Below are positions 34,239 through 43,027 of a DNA stretch of 54,130 nt, piece by piece (position 1 is the stretch's first letter; each line of letters opens with the position of its first letter). Where the stretch lies: contig NZ_JOEY01000076.1 in the NCBI RefSeq assembly GCF_000718165.1, positions 1-54,130 of the forward strand, given 5' to 3'. Source of the stretch: Streptomyces fulvoviolaceus. GTDB taxonomy: Bacteria; Actinomycetota; Actinomycetes; Streptomycetales; Streptomycetaceae. The position numbers and the translations under genes are program-made. Below the pieces are notes generated by a model. That model had not been told where the DNA came from, made no database searches, and was given only the letters and a program-made list of their open reading frames with translations.

Positions 34239-34609
34239 CAGCGCCAGGCACCCCTCGGCTGAACAACCGTGCCCTGCCCGTCCGCTCGGCGACGGGCTGG
34301 TGGCCGGCCGCGTCCTGCCGAGGCGCCGACATCGAGACCTTCTTCCCCCCTCCGGGCGACCTGGCGACCGTCCGACGGGCGCTGATGATCTGCGATCAGT
34401 GCCCGGTGCGGATCCCGTGTCGCCGGTACGCGCTCGACCACCGGGAACGGCACGGGATCTGGGGCGGTCTGACCGAGGAGACACGCGAGACGCTCATCCG
34501 CATGGGGCCGCCGCCGGACGTACGCACCCGGTCACCTGAACCCGCCGAACTCCTCGTCGAACCGAGGACGTGGATCGCCCCTCCGGATTCGTCATGGACG
34601 GCGCGGTGA
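34235..34609 (+). CDS. WhiB-family iron-sulfur transcription factor
   Basis: A 124-residue Wbl protein. Four cysteines (Cys28, Cys53, Cys56, Cys62; pattern C-x24-C-x2-C-x5-C) would hold a [4Fe-4S] cluster sensitive to O2 or NO, and the G(I/V)WGG turn is at 74-78. A short basic C-terminus, as in other Wbl proteins, may bind DNA together with sigma factor HrdB. The ATG at 34235 overlaps the sugar porter stop by four bases, an unusual partner for a whiB-like gene and a sign of co-expression. Two hairpins follow the stop codon. Confidence 0.88.
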   Translation: MTAPGTPRLNNRALPVRSATGWWPAASCRGADIETFFPPPGDLATVRRALMICDQCPVRIPCRRYALDHRERHGIWGGLTEETRETLIRMGPPPDVRTRSPEPAELLVEPRTWIAPPDSSWTAR

Positions 34610-34616
34610 ATGTGGC

Positions 34617-34635
34617 GAACCCCTACGAAGGGTTC
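34617..34635 (+). terminator. Hairpin after the whiB-like gene
   Basis: GAACCC, a 7-base loop, and GGGTTC form a 6-bp stem 7 bases after the WhiB stop. It is weak alone, but a stronger hairpin follows at 34677. Confidence 0.45.
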
Positions 34636-34676
34636 CTCCTGACACCGAGCTGATCCCAACAGCGCCGTCATCGAAA

Positions 34677-34709
34677 GAACCGGCCGGAGAGCACCAGCCC
34701 GGCCGGTTC
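34677..34709 (+). terminator. Second, stronger hairpin after the whiB-like gene
   Basis: GAACCGGCCGG (34677-34687) pairs perfectly with 34699-34709 across an 11-base loop. Its position after the sugar porter-whiB pair and 110 bases ahead of LAL-3 fits a terminator. Confidence 0.7.
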
Positions 34710-34766
34710 CATCGCGTCAACGCCTTGGAATCCCCGTCTCGGCGCCGCAGCACCGACGAGGCTTGA

Positions 34767-34784
34767 GTCGTTTGACTGATGGTG
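34767..34784 (+). promoter_or_regulatory. Shared 18-base element, copy 2 (LAL-3 promoter)
   Basis: GTCGTTTGACTGATGGTG lies 35 bases ahead of the LAL-3 start and differs at one position from the element at 25285-25268 in the ssgA-like/LAL-1 region. Outside the core, flanking bases diverge except for a downstream CG. The conservation is unlikely by chance, and both copies flank LAL genes. Confidence 0.6.
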
Positions 34785-34819
34785 CGGTCGCACTGAGGGT
34801 GTAATGGGTCGCGATTAGG

Positions 34820-37657
34820 ATGTCGCGCGACGTGACCCTCTGCACGGAGGAAGCCGCACATGCTCAGCCCAGCAGCCGGAGCCTTCCTGAGGCCGAACCC
34901 GGCACACGCGCGATGATCGGCCGGGACGAGGAGCTGCGAATCCTGCGCAGGCTGCTGACGGACGCGGCGGACGGACGCGGCAGTGCGCTGTTGATTCACG
35001 GCACCGCAGGCGTCGGCAAGTCGGCTCTGCTGCGCACGGTCGGCGCCGAGGGCACCGAAGGCGGTTTCAAGGTGCTGAGCGCAGCCGGTGTGGAGACCGA
35101 GCGGTGGCTGCCGTTCGCGGCGCTGCAACTGCTGCTGCAACCGGCCGCCGCCGGCATCGGAAAACTGCCGTCCCCGCACCGGACGGCGCTGGTCGACGCG
35201 TTCAGCGCCACGCAGACCGAGCCCCACATCTTCCGGGTCGCGCTCGCCGTGCTCGAACTACTCGCCGACGAGGCCGACCGGCAGCCGCTCCTGCTGCTCG
35301 TCGACGATCTGCAGTGGATCGACGCGTCGAGCCGGGATGTCCTCAGATTCGTCGCCCGGCGCACCCGCGACCTCCCCGTACTGGTCATCGGCGCCTCCCG
35401 GCTCCACTCTCCCGACTCCTACGACCCGCGCGCGCAGCCGGTCCTCCCTCTGCAACCGCTCGACCGGTCGGCCGCCGCCGAACTGCTCGATGCGGGTGCA
35501 CCGGACCTGTCGGCGCCGATGCGGGCTCTCATCCTGGAGCGCGCCGAGGGCAACCCGCTGGCCCTGGTCGAGCTGCCCAAGACGGTGCAGGACATGGCAC
35601 CGCGGCTGGACGATCTGCCGCTGACCCAGCGGCTGGAGGAGGCGTTCGCCGCCCGTACGGACTCGGTGAGTCCGGAGTGCCGAAAGCTCCTGCTGGCCCT
35701 GGCCGCCGAGCCCAACGCACCACTGAACCGGCTGCTGGACGTGTCGAGCCGTCTGACGGGAACGGCGGTTTCCGTGGACGCGGTGCAGGAGGCGGTCGAC
35801 GCGGGCCTGGTCGGCCTGGTCGGCCGTACTCTCGAGTTCCGGCATCCGCTGATGCGTTCGGCGATCTACACCCGCGCCACGGTCTCCGACCGGCTGGACA
35901 CCCACAGTGCCATCGCCGCGGTCATGGCCGATGTCCCCGAGCACCAACTCCTCCACCTGGCCGCCGCATCGCTCGGCCCGGACGAGGAACTCGCCGCCCG
36001 GCTGGAACGTTTCGCCGACACCGCGCTGGCTCGGGGCAAGGTGGCGTCGGCCGTCCCGGCCCTTCGCCAGGCGGCCGAGCTCGTCCAGAACCCGCGCCGC
36101 AGGACCGAAATCCTGGTCCGGGCGGTCGAGTCGGCCAGCGAGATCAATGACCGGGTCCACACCCAGTTGTTGCTGGACCGGGCCGACATGAGCGAACTCG
36201 GTCCACTGGAGCGGGCCCGCCTCATGGTCGTGTCCGACAAGGCGGCGTTCGAACCCGACGAGCCGCACCGCCGGATCGAGGACATGGTGACCACGGCGGC
36301 TGGCGCGTTCGACACAGGAGACGTGCGGGTCGCCGAGAACCTGCTGTGGCGGGCCGCCGCCCGGTGCTTCTTCCAGGACGGCGACGCACGCGTGCGCACG
36401 CTGGCCGCGGCCGAGTTGGACCGCTGGAACCCCGATCCGGACGCCCCCGTCGTCCTGACGGTACGGGCGTACACCGAACCGTACCGGCACGCCGCCGAGG
36501 TGATCGCACGGCTCGACAGCCTCCGGCCGGACCGCCAGGACGGCCGGATCATGCATTTCCTCGGCAGCGGCGCGATGGTTCTGGGCGAGGTCACCCGCGC
36601 CGCCCGGTACCTGTCGCTGGCGGCCGCGGCGTGGCGGTCGCAGGGCAGGCTCGGGCTGCTCGCCCGGTCACTTGCGGGCAGTTGGCCGCGGGTGTACCTC
36701 GGTCAGCTCGACCAGGCCCGCGAGGAGTCCGGCGAAGGACTCGCCCTGGCCGAGGAGACCGGGGAATGGATCGTCTGGCTGGGAGTGAAGGCGACGGGGA
36801 GCCTGGTGGCGGCGCTGCGCGGGGAGACCGAGGCCGCGGCGCGGATGCTCGGTGAGCTGCGCGCCCACCGGCTGTTCCCCGGCATGCCGTTCGCCGCCGT
36901 GATGGCGCAGCAGGTCGAGGGCCTGCTCGCGCTGTTCGACGGCCGCACGACCGAGGCGTACGACGTTCTCGCGCGCGCCTTCGATCCGGCCGACCCGCAC
37001 TACCACTCGGTCAGCCGCTGGCTGCTCGCACCGGATCTGGCGGACGCCGCGGTGGCCGCGGGCACCGTGCAGCAGGCCCGGGAACTACTGGACGGACTCC
37101 CCGAGTTGGCCGCCCGGCTGCCCTCGGAAATGATGGTGGTGGCCCAGGCCTACACAGAGGCGGTGCTGGCGCCGGACGACGCGGCGGAGGAGCGCTATAC
37201 CGCGGCGCTGGCCGCGCTGCCCGCCGGCTGGGCCCTGTCGCGGGCCCGGCTGCACCTGCACCACGGCCGCTGGCTGCGTCGGCAACGGCGCAACGTCGAC
37301 GCCCGCAGCCCGCTGCGCAGCGCCCGCGACGAGTTCGACCGGGTCGGCGCGGGGCCCTGGGCCGAGATGGCTCGCGAGCAGCTGCGCGCCGCCGGCGAGT
37401 CGAGCAACCGGCGGCATGCGAACACCAGCGACCGGCTGTCGGCCCAGGAGATGCAGATCGCCGTGCTGGCGTCGCAGGGGCTGAGCAACCGGGAGATCGG
37501 CCAGCGCCTGTTCATCTCGCACCGCACTGTCGGAGCCCATCTGTACCGCATCTATCCCCGCCTGGGCATCACCAGCCGTGGCAGGCTCGCCGCCGCACTC
37601 GCCGCACTCCACGACGGAAACCTGGCGGCCGACTCGCCAGGCGCCAACGCCGGCTGA
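34820..37657 (+). CDS. LAL-family LuxR transcriptional regulator (LAL-3)
   Basis: A 945-residue LAL regulator, more distant from LAL-1 and LAL-2 than those are from each other. Walker A is HGTAGVGKSALL near residue 60, Walker B LLLLVDDLQWID near 156. The long helical centre has TPR-like repeats. The C-terminal LuxR domain reads LSAQEMQIAVLASQGLSNRE, then LFISHRTVGAHL. The start is uncertain: ATG 34820 has only GATTAGG ahead; an in-frame ATG at 34913 (MIGRDEEL) would begin at the ATPase domain. A conserved element stands 35 bases upstream. No obvious target genes adjoin it. Confidence 0.88.
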   Translation: MSRDVTLCTEEAAHAQPSSRSLPEAEPGTRAMIGRDEELRILRRLLTDAADGRGSALLIHGTAGVGKSALLRTVGAEGTEGGFKVLSAAGVETERWLPFAALQLLLQPAAAGIGKLPSPHRTALVDAFSATQTEPHIFRVALAVLELLADEADRQPLLLLVDDLQWIDASSRDVLRFVARRTRDLPVLVIGASRLHSPDSYDPRAQPVLPLQPLDRSAAAELLDAGAPDLSAPMRALILERAEGNPLALVELPKTVQDMAPRLDDLPLTQRLEEAFAARTDSVSPECRKLLLALAAEPNAPLNRLLDVSSRLTGTAVSVDAVQEAVDAGLVGLVGRTLEFRHPLMRSAIYTRATVSDRLDTHSAIAAVMADVPEHQLLHLAAASLGPDEELAARLERFADTALARGKVASAVPALRQAAELVQNPRRRTEILVRAVESASEINDRVHTQLLLDRADMSELGPLERARLMVVSDKAAFEPDEPHRRIEDMVTTAAGAFDTGDVRVAENLLWRAAARCFFQDGDARVRTLAAAELDRWNPDPDAPVVLTVRAYTEPYRHAAEVIARLDSLRPDRQDGRIMHFLGSGAMVLGEVTRAARYLSLAAAAWRSQGRLGLLARSLAGSWPRVYLGQLDQAREESGEGLALAEETGEWIVWLGVKATGSLVAALRGETEAAARMLGELRAHRLFPGMPFAAVMAQQVEGLLALFDGRTTEAYDVLARAFDPADPHYHSVSRWLLAPDLADAAVAAGTVQQARELLDGLPELAARLPSEMMVVAQAYTEAVLAPDDAAEERYTAALAALPAGWALSRARLHLHHGRWLRRQRRNVDARSPLRSARDEFDRVGAGPWAEMAREQLRAAGESSNRRHANTSDRLSAQEMQIAVLASQGLSNREIGQRLFISHRTVGAHLYRIYPRLGITSRGRLAAALAALHDGNLAADSPGANAG

Positions 37658-37772
37658 CGGTGCGTGCCGACCCGCACTGTGCAGCCCTGTCGTTGTATCG
37701 CAAGGCCGTGGCCACCACCGGGCCTGCGGAAACCACAGGCCGTGTCCGGAACCGCCCTCCAGCCGGTGCCGG

Positions 37773-37806
37773 CGAAGCCTCCAGGACGGCCGTCCTGGAG
37801 GCTTCG
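37773..37806. terminator. 34-base perfect palindrome between LAL-3 and the Tat aldo/keto reductase
   Basis: Each 17-base arm (beginning CGAAGCCTCC) is the exact reverse complement of the other, with no spacer; the central bases would form the loop. It lies between two convergent genes, 115 bases after LAL-3 and 63 before the end of the reductase gene, and should stop transcription from both sides. Confidence 0.8.
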
Positions 37807-37852
37807 TGAACATCCCGTCGGCATACGGGAGTTCGGCGGGGTCGGGACGTGA

Positions 37853-39078
<1,226 letters not shown>

Positions 39079-39334
39079 TTACATCCCTCATGGTCGTCGG
39101 TTGTGAGCACCCGCGGTGTGTCACCGTCGGTGACGAAGAAGCAGATCCTGTTGCCCTGGCGGGGTTGTGGCCCCGGCCCGGAGGGGCCACCAGGGGGCCG
39201 GCCTTGTCGAGCGGCCGAAGCGGACCGCGCCCGAGATGAGCACCTGGGCACTTCGTCCGGCGGCGTCGGTCCACGTCCGTGGCTTCGGATGATGCCGGGC
39301 GGTGAGGCTGATTCAAGCAGTGTGTCCGGCGGGG

Positions 39335-39354
39335 TGGGAGGGCGTGCTGTGCCA
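39335..39354 (+). promoter_or_regulatory. Regulon box D (partial), upstream of Tat aldo/keto reductase
   Basis: TGGGA-N10-TGCCA with spacer GGGCGTGCTG. It differs from the core of boxes A-C by one base in the left arm. The 17 bases starting CTGTGCCAGG at 39347 match box A at 16 positions. The second palindrome (TGTGACAG...) is not conserved here, so this is a degenerate or half site. Confidence 0.5.
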
Positions 39355-39409
39355 GGCAACGGCAGTACCCCTCACTCCCGGACAGAGCGCTGGCGTAAAA
39401 AGGATGTTG

Positions 39410-39433
39410 CCCTGGTCGCAGCGGCGACCAGGG
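39410..39433. terminator. Hairpin downstream of the metallophosphoesterase gene
   Basis: CCCTGGTCGC (39410-39419), 4-base loop AGCG, and a perfect complement at 39424-39433. A run of A (TAAAAAGG) lies just before it at 39396-39402, which reads as a T-tract after the hairpin on the minus strand. It is therefore placed to terminate minus-strand transcripts from the metallophosphoesterase, 288 bases beyond its stop. Confidence 0.6.
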
Positions 39434-39721
39434 CCTGGGGAGGCTCTCGCAGGCGGGGGCGCCGGGTGCCGCCCCGCGTCCCGTGAGGCGATGAACTCCT
39501 GTGCAACAGAGCGGAGTTGGACCACTCGCGAGGCCGCGTAGGGGTTCCGGTCGTTCAGGGCACGGCAGGGGCCACCGTCAGCGTCAGGTCGTGAGCGACG
39601 CGGTGCTGCTACTCCCTCCGTCGGTCTCGGGTGCTCCGCCCCACCGCGCGTCCGTCCGGCCATGCCGGATGCCCCGGAACGTGCGGTGAGGGCTGCTGAT
39701 TGCCGCGCGGTCGGCCGGAGA

Positions 39722-41077
39722 CTACGCCTGCCTTGACGCGAGTTCGACGACGGTGATGTCGGACGGTGCGCCCACACGGACGGGCGGGCCCCAGGCGCCG
39801 GCGCCGCGGCTCACGTACAGCTGGGTGTCGGCGTAGCGCTCCAGACCGGCGACGGTGGGGTTCGCCAGTTCGGCGATGAGGTTGCCCGGCCAGAGTTGGC
39901 CGCCGTGGGTGTGGCCGGAGAGCTGGAGGTCGACGCCGTGGCGGACGGCGTCCTGGATGACGACGGGCTGGTGGGCGAGGAGGACAGCGGCGCGGGAACG
40001 GTCGCGGTCGCCGAGGGCCTTGCCGAAGTCGGGGCCCTGGCCTTCTGCTTCGCCCCGGACGTCGTTGACGCCCGCCAGGTCGAAGCCGGGCAGCTCCGTG
40101 CGGGCGTTCTCCAGCGGGCGCAGCCCCAGATCCCGGACCTTCTCGATCCACGGTTCGGCGCCGGAGATGTACTCGTGGTTGCCCGTGACGAAGAACGTGC
40201 CGTGCGGTGCCCGGAGTTGGGCGAGGGGTTCGACGGCCGGGGCGAGGTTTTCGACGCTACCGTCCACCAGGTCGCCGACGACCGCGATCAGGTCGGGCTG
40301 GGTCGCGTTGATGGTGTCGACGACCCGCTGGGAGAAGCCACGCCCCAGGACCGGGCCGATGTGGATGTCGCTGACCACGGCGATCCGGAACCCGTGCGCG
40401 CTGCGGGGCAGTTTGGCCAGCGGAACCGTGAGGCGCTTCACCTTCGGCCCGCGCAGCACACCGTATGTGCCGTGGCCGACGGTACCGACCGCGACGGCCG
40501 CCGCGGTGCCACCCACGACACGGGAAACGAAGAGGCGGCGTGACGGACCGGTGGGGGCAGTGCCGGCCGACGGCGTGGGCGGGGGGTCCAGTACGGCAAC
40601 CGGTCCGGTGCTGCCCCGTGCGGCATCGGAATCGCCGCGATGCGCCGTTGCGGACAGCGGCTCACCGGCCGAAACGAGTTCCTCCGCGCCGGAGTCACCT
40701 GCTTCTGCCGCCTGCGCCGTCGGCAGAGCGCCCTGCCGGGGGTCTGCCCCGGCGCCCCGACGCGCGAGCCACCGCCGTAGCACAGGCCGTACGGCCTCGC
40801 CGGCCAGCAGCGCGAGCAGCAGGTACAGGAACAGGGCCATCCACAGGTATCCGGGCCAGGCCAGGATGCGCTGCACAAGGAAGGGGACAGCGTCGCCCTC
40901 CGCCGTCATGGCACCTATCGACAGGAGGGGCCCCGCCACGAAGACGATGCTTCCTGCTCGTCGGAGGAGCGAGCCCTTGGGCATGGTGTCCCGTATGAGG
41001 CGGCGCCACACGTACCAGTGGAGTGCGCCGAACAGCGCCAGCACGACGGCACTGACGAGCGCGAATATGACGACCAC
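39722..41077 (-). CDS. Membrane-anchored metallophosphoesterase (YkuE-like)
   Basis: A 451-residue protein with about four N-terminal transmembrane helices (residues 1-130), a Pro/Ala-rich linker, then a dimetal phosphoesterase domain. Domain motifs: VVSDIHIG, VGDLVDG, VTGNHEY and SGHTHGGQLWPG. The catalytic domain follows a further hydrophobic stretch (VVGGTAAAVAVGTVG after RRLFVSR), which suggests an outer-face location. Related proteins hydrolyse phosphodiesters such as UDP-sugar pyrophosphates or cyclic nucleotides. GTG 41077 was chosen where the first membrane helix begins; the true start may be a few codons away. It follows the FMN-binding lipoprotein gene after 103 bases, and co-transcription is possible. 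Confidence 0.82.
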   Translation of the reverse strand: MVVIFALVSAVVLALFGALHWYVWRRLIRDTMPKGSLLRRAGSIVFVAGPLLSIGAMTAEGDAVPFLVQRILAWPGYLWMALFLYLLLALLAGEAVRPVLRRWLARRGAGADPRQGALPTAQAAEAGDSGAEELVSAGEPLSATAHRGDSDAARGSTGPVAVLDPPPTPSAGTAPTGPSRRLFVSRVVGGTAAAVAVGTVGHGTYGVLRGPKVKRLTVPLAKLPRSAHGFRIAVVSDIHIGPVLGRGFSQRVVDTINATQPDLIAVVGDLVDGSVENLAPAVEPLAQLRAPHGTFFVTGNHEYISGAEPWIEKVRDLGLRPLENARTELPGFDLAGVNDVRGEAEGQGPDFGKALGDRDRSRAAVLLAHQPVVIQDAVRHGVDLQLSGHTHGGQLWPGNLIAELANPTVAGLERYADTQLYVSRGAGAWGPPVRVGAPSDITVVELASRQA

Positions 41078-41180
41078 GACCTTGCGCAGCCCTTCCCTTG
41101 AGATGTCCGCGGGCCCATGAGCCCATATGACTGAGATGCCGCCGGGCCGGATGAGCCCTGACGACCTGTTACTGACAGCG

Positions 41181-41624
41181 TCACCCGGAGGCTTCGGCCT
41201 TGATCTTTTCGAGTGCGTCGTTGAATCCGGCGGGCGTGTGGCTGTTCCCCGCCACGCGGTCGAGACGCACGGCGTCGATGTCCCTGCCGACCACGAGAGT
41301 CGGGACCGCTTCGGCAAAGCGCCTCTGCAACGCGAGCGAGGTCTCGTCCGTCGCGTGAGGGGTGACGTCGACAGTGGTGATCGCGTCGTCTTCGAGCGTG
41401 ATGGCCACCCCGATACTCGAGCCCCGAGTTCCGTACTCGCCGTCCACGGTGTACTCGCCGTCCTCGTACGGGCCGCGATTCGAGGGGGATCGGGAAGGGG
41501 CGGCGCTGGTGATGTTCGAGGCGGACGGTGAACTCGCGCTGTCCGTGTCCGTGCAGCCGGCGATCGCGGCGGTGACGGAGATCCCCACCAGTGCCGTCGC
41601 GATCTTCTTGCTCAGTGCTGACAT
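41181..41624 (-). CDS. FMN-binding lipoprotein (covalent flavin acceptor)
   Basis: A 147-residue lipoprotein. The signal peptide ends in a lipobox (AAIAGC, Cys23), followed by a Ser/Pro-rich linker and an FMN-binding domain starting at GPYEDGEYTVDG. The segment RVAGNSHTPAGF near the C-terminus corresponds to the flavinylation sequence of NqrC/RnfG-type domains (consensus D-x2-(S/A)-G-(A/N)-(S/T)-x-T). The final Thr is where FMN would be attached by a phosphoester bond. The ApbE flavin transferase gene lies 51 bases upstream on the same strand, giving enzyme and substrate together. It would carry electrons on the outer face of the membrane. Confidence 0.85.
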   Translation of the reverse strand: MSALSKKIATALVGISVTAAIAGCTDTDSASSPSASNITSAAPSRSPSNRGPYEDGEYTVDGEYGTRGSSIGVAITLEDDAITTVDVTPHATDETSLALQRRFAEAVPTLVVGRDIDAVRLDRVAGNSHTPAGFNDALEKIKAEASG

Positions 41625-41675
41625 GTCTTCCTTGCTTTGGTGCGGGGCTTCGTTGCGGGGTCGGGCTGCCTGTCC

Positions 41676-42629
41676 TCAGGTGAAGAGCTCGCCCGTGAAA
41701 TCCGGTGAGAACTCGGCCCGTCCGTCGGAGCGCACGCGCACATAGGTGAACTCGAAGGACTCCGCGAGCCGACGCGCCTCGGTGAAGAAGAGCGCCGTCG
41801 CCAGCCCGTCGGCGAGTGCGGCCTCGTCGGCCATGACCCACGTGGCGACCACCTCGCGGACGGGGACCCCGGTCCTGGCGTCGAGAACGTGGTGCAGCCC
41901 GTCGCCCCAGGCTCGCCGGCTGGTCCCGGACGCGCACAATGCCTGCGCCCGCAGGTGGGCCACACCGATCACCCGCCGTGGATCGAAGGGGTGCTCCAGG
42001 CCGACGCGGATGGCCCGCTCGGCCACATGACGCAGGTCGCCGCTTCCGTCGACGACGAAATCGGTGTGGCCCGCCTCCCGGAGGATCGCCGAGAGGAGGT
42101 CGACCAGGTAGCCCTTCCCGACGGCCCCGACGTCGATCACCAACGGCCGGTTTGTGACGACTGACCTGCCGTCCCGACGGACGTCCCCGGCCCAAGAAGC
42201 CCGTCCCCGGGCGCGTTCAGCGGCCCGCACCTCGTCGGGCGCGGGTGTGAGCGAGTACACCGAGTCGTAGCCCAGGAGCTCCAACTCCCGGCCGACGAGC
42301 GGGTCCACGGCGCCATCGGTGGCCGCATGGAGGCGGTCGTAGAGAGAGAACAGGGCGAGCGAGTCCTCGGGGAACTCGAATCGCCCGCCGTCGGGAGCGG
42401 TTGCAATCCGGGAGACCAATGAGTCCGGACGGAAACGGGAGTACGTGGCGTCGAACTGCTCGATCCGGTCGAGGATGCGCGAGCGCAGGTCCGGGCTCAA
42501 AGGCTCGTCGGTCTCGATCTGCCAACGGGTGCCGAGCGCATCGAAGTCGAACCGGCTGCCGCCGGCCTCGGACCTGCCCAGGACGGCCGACGCTGACGGC
42601 TCCTTCGTACCTGGCTTCATGGGGCTCAC
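41676..42629 (-). CDS. apbE: FAD:protein FMN transferase (ApbE family)
   Basis: A 317-residue flavin transferase that splits FAD and attaches FMN to a Thr of exported target domains. Motifs are complete: FDALGTRWQI, TYSRFRPDSLVSRI, DVGAVGKGYLVD, VDGSGDLR, and the metal/catalytic loop MADEAALADGLATALFF. The GTG at 42629 has AGGAAG 8 bases upstream; the longer open frame upstream is non-coding in character. No clear signal peptide is visible from this start, so it may act inside or be anchored by others. The adjacent FMN-binding lipoprotein is its obvious substrate. Two regulon boxes stand upstream (42737-42756 and 42884-42951). Confidence 0.88.
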   Translation of the reverse strand: MSPMKPGTKEPSASAVLGRSEAGGSRFDFDALGTRWQIETDEPLSPDLRSRILDRIEQFDATYSRFRPDSLVSRIATAPDGGRFEFPEDSLALFSLYDRLHAATDGAVDPLVGRELELLGYDSVYSLTPAPDEVRAAERARGRASWAGDVRRDGRSVVTNRPLVIDVGAVGKGYLVDLLSAILREAGHTDFVVDGSGDLRHVAERAIRVGLEHPFDPRRVIGVAHLRAQALCASGTSRRAWGDGLHHVLDARTGVPVREVVATWVMADEAALADGLATALFFTEARRLAESFEFTYVRVRSDGRAEFSPDFTGELFT

Positions 42630-42736
42630 TGCTGTTGCTTCCTGTCTGTTGACGATCTCCCTGGGTGCTGTGAGCGGTTTGTCGCACACACGGGGACTTC
42701 GGCACCGTGTCCGGAGTCGCGGCTCCGGCCGTGGCG

Positions 42737-42756
42737 TGGCAGACCGTGCTGTGCCG
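42737..42756 (+). promoter_or_regulatory. Regulon box E (partial), upstream of apbE
   Basis: TGGCA-N10-TGCCG with spacer GACCGTGCTG, identical to box A except for one spacer base and the last arm base. After the core, the CGTTC and CCCTCACAC segments of box A are still present, but the middle, including TGTGACAG, is missing. It reads in the opposite direction to box A, 176 bases away. Confidence 0.6.
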
Positions 42757-42883
42757 GGGGAGCCACGTTCGAGGGAGTCCCTCACACGACTGTGTGCTCG
42801 GGATCCGGCGCCGTCAGAAGCCGACGGCGGGTGGAGATCCCCTGCGGCCAGCGTGACATGCATCTTTGCATTTCCTTGACCAG

Positions 42884-42951
42884 CGGGACAGGTGTGAGGG
42901 GGGCCCTGTCACACCCCTGAACGCCGTTCCCTGGCACAGCGCGGTCTGCCA
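42884..42951 (-). promoter_or_regulatory. Regulon box A (complete 68-base composite), upstream of apbE
   Basis: Read on the minus strand: TGGCA-N10-TGCCA at 42951-42932 (spacer GACCGCGCTG), 18 bases containing CGTTCAGGGG, then TGTGACAG-N14-CTGTC at 42913-42884. Arm order and all spacings equal those of boxes B and C. It ends 255 bases before the apbE GTG. Confidence 0.75.
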
Positions 42952-42969
42952 CGCGGTCGGTCGGACCAG

Positions 42970-43003
42970 CAGGTCGGACGGGCAGGTCGGACGGGCAGGT
43001 CGG
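42970..43003. repeat. 13-base tandem repeat
   Basis: CAGGTCGGACGGG is repeated twice in tandem (42970-42995), followed by a partial third copy (CAGGTCGG). It lies between box A and the end of xdhC. Function unknown; it may be simple slippage. Confidence 0.85.
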
Positions 43004-43027
43004 GGCGCGGCCACGATCTGGGCACGC

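Larger units (their letters stand above)
42630..43027. other. 398-base apbE promoter region with two regulon boxes and a tandem repeat
   Basis: This gap between xdhC and apbE has no gene. It carries box E (42737-42756, plus orientation) and box A (42884-42951, minus orientation) facing each other, and a 13-base tandem repeat at 42970-43003. Confidence 0.6.

Noticed and set aside
34772..34807. TTGACT ... TAATGG as a -35/-10 promoter for LAL-3
   Set aside because: The spacer would be 24 bases, far from the usual 16-19; the conserved block is better described as a shared element of unknown function.
42970..43003. CRISPR-like array
   Set aside because: Contiguous 13-base tandem repeats without spacers; no cas genes in the window.
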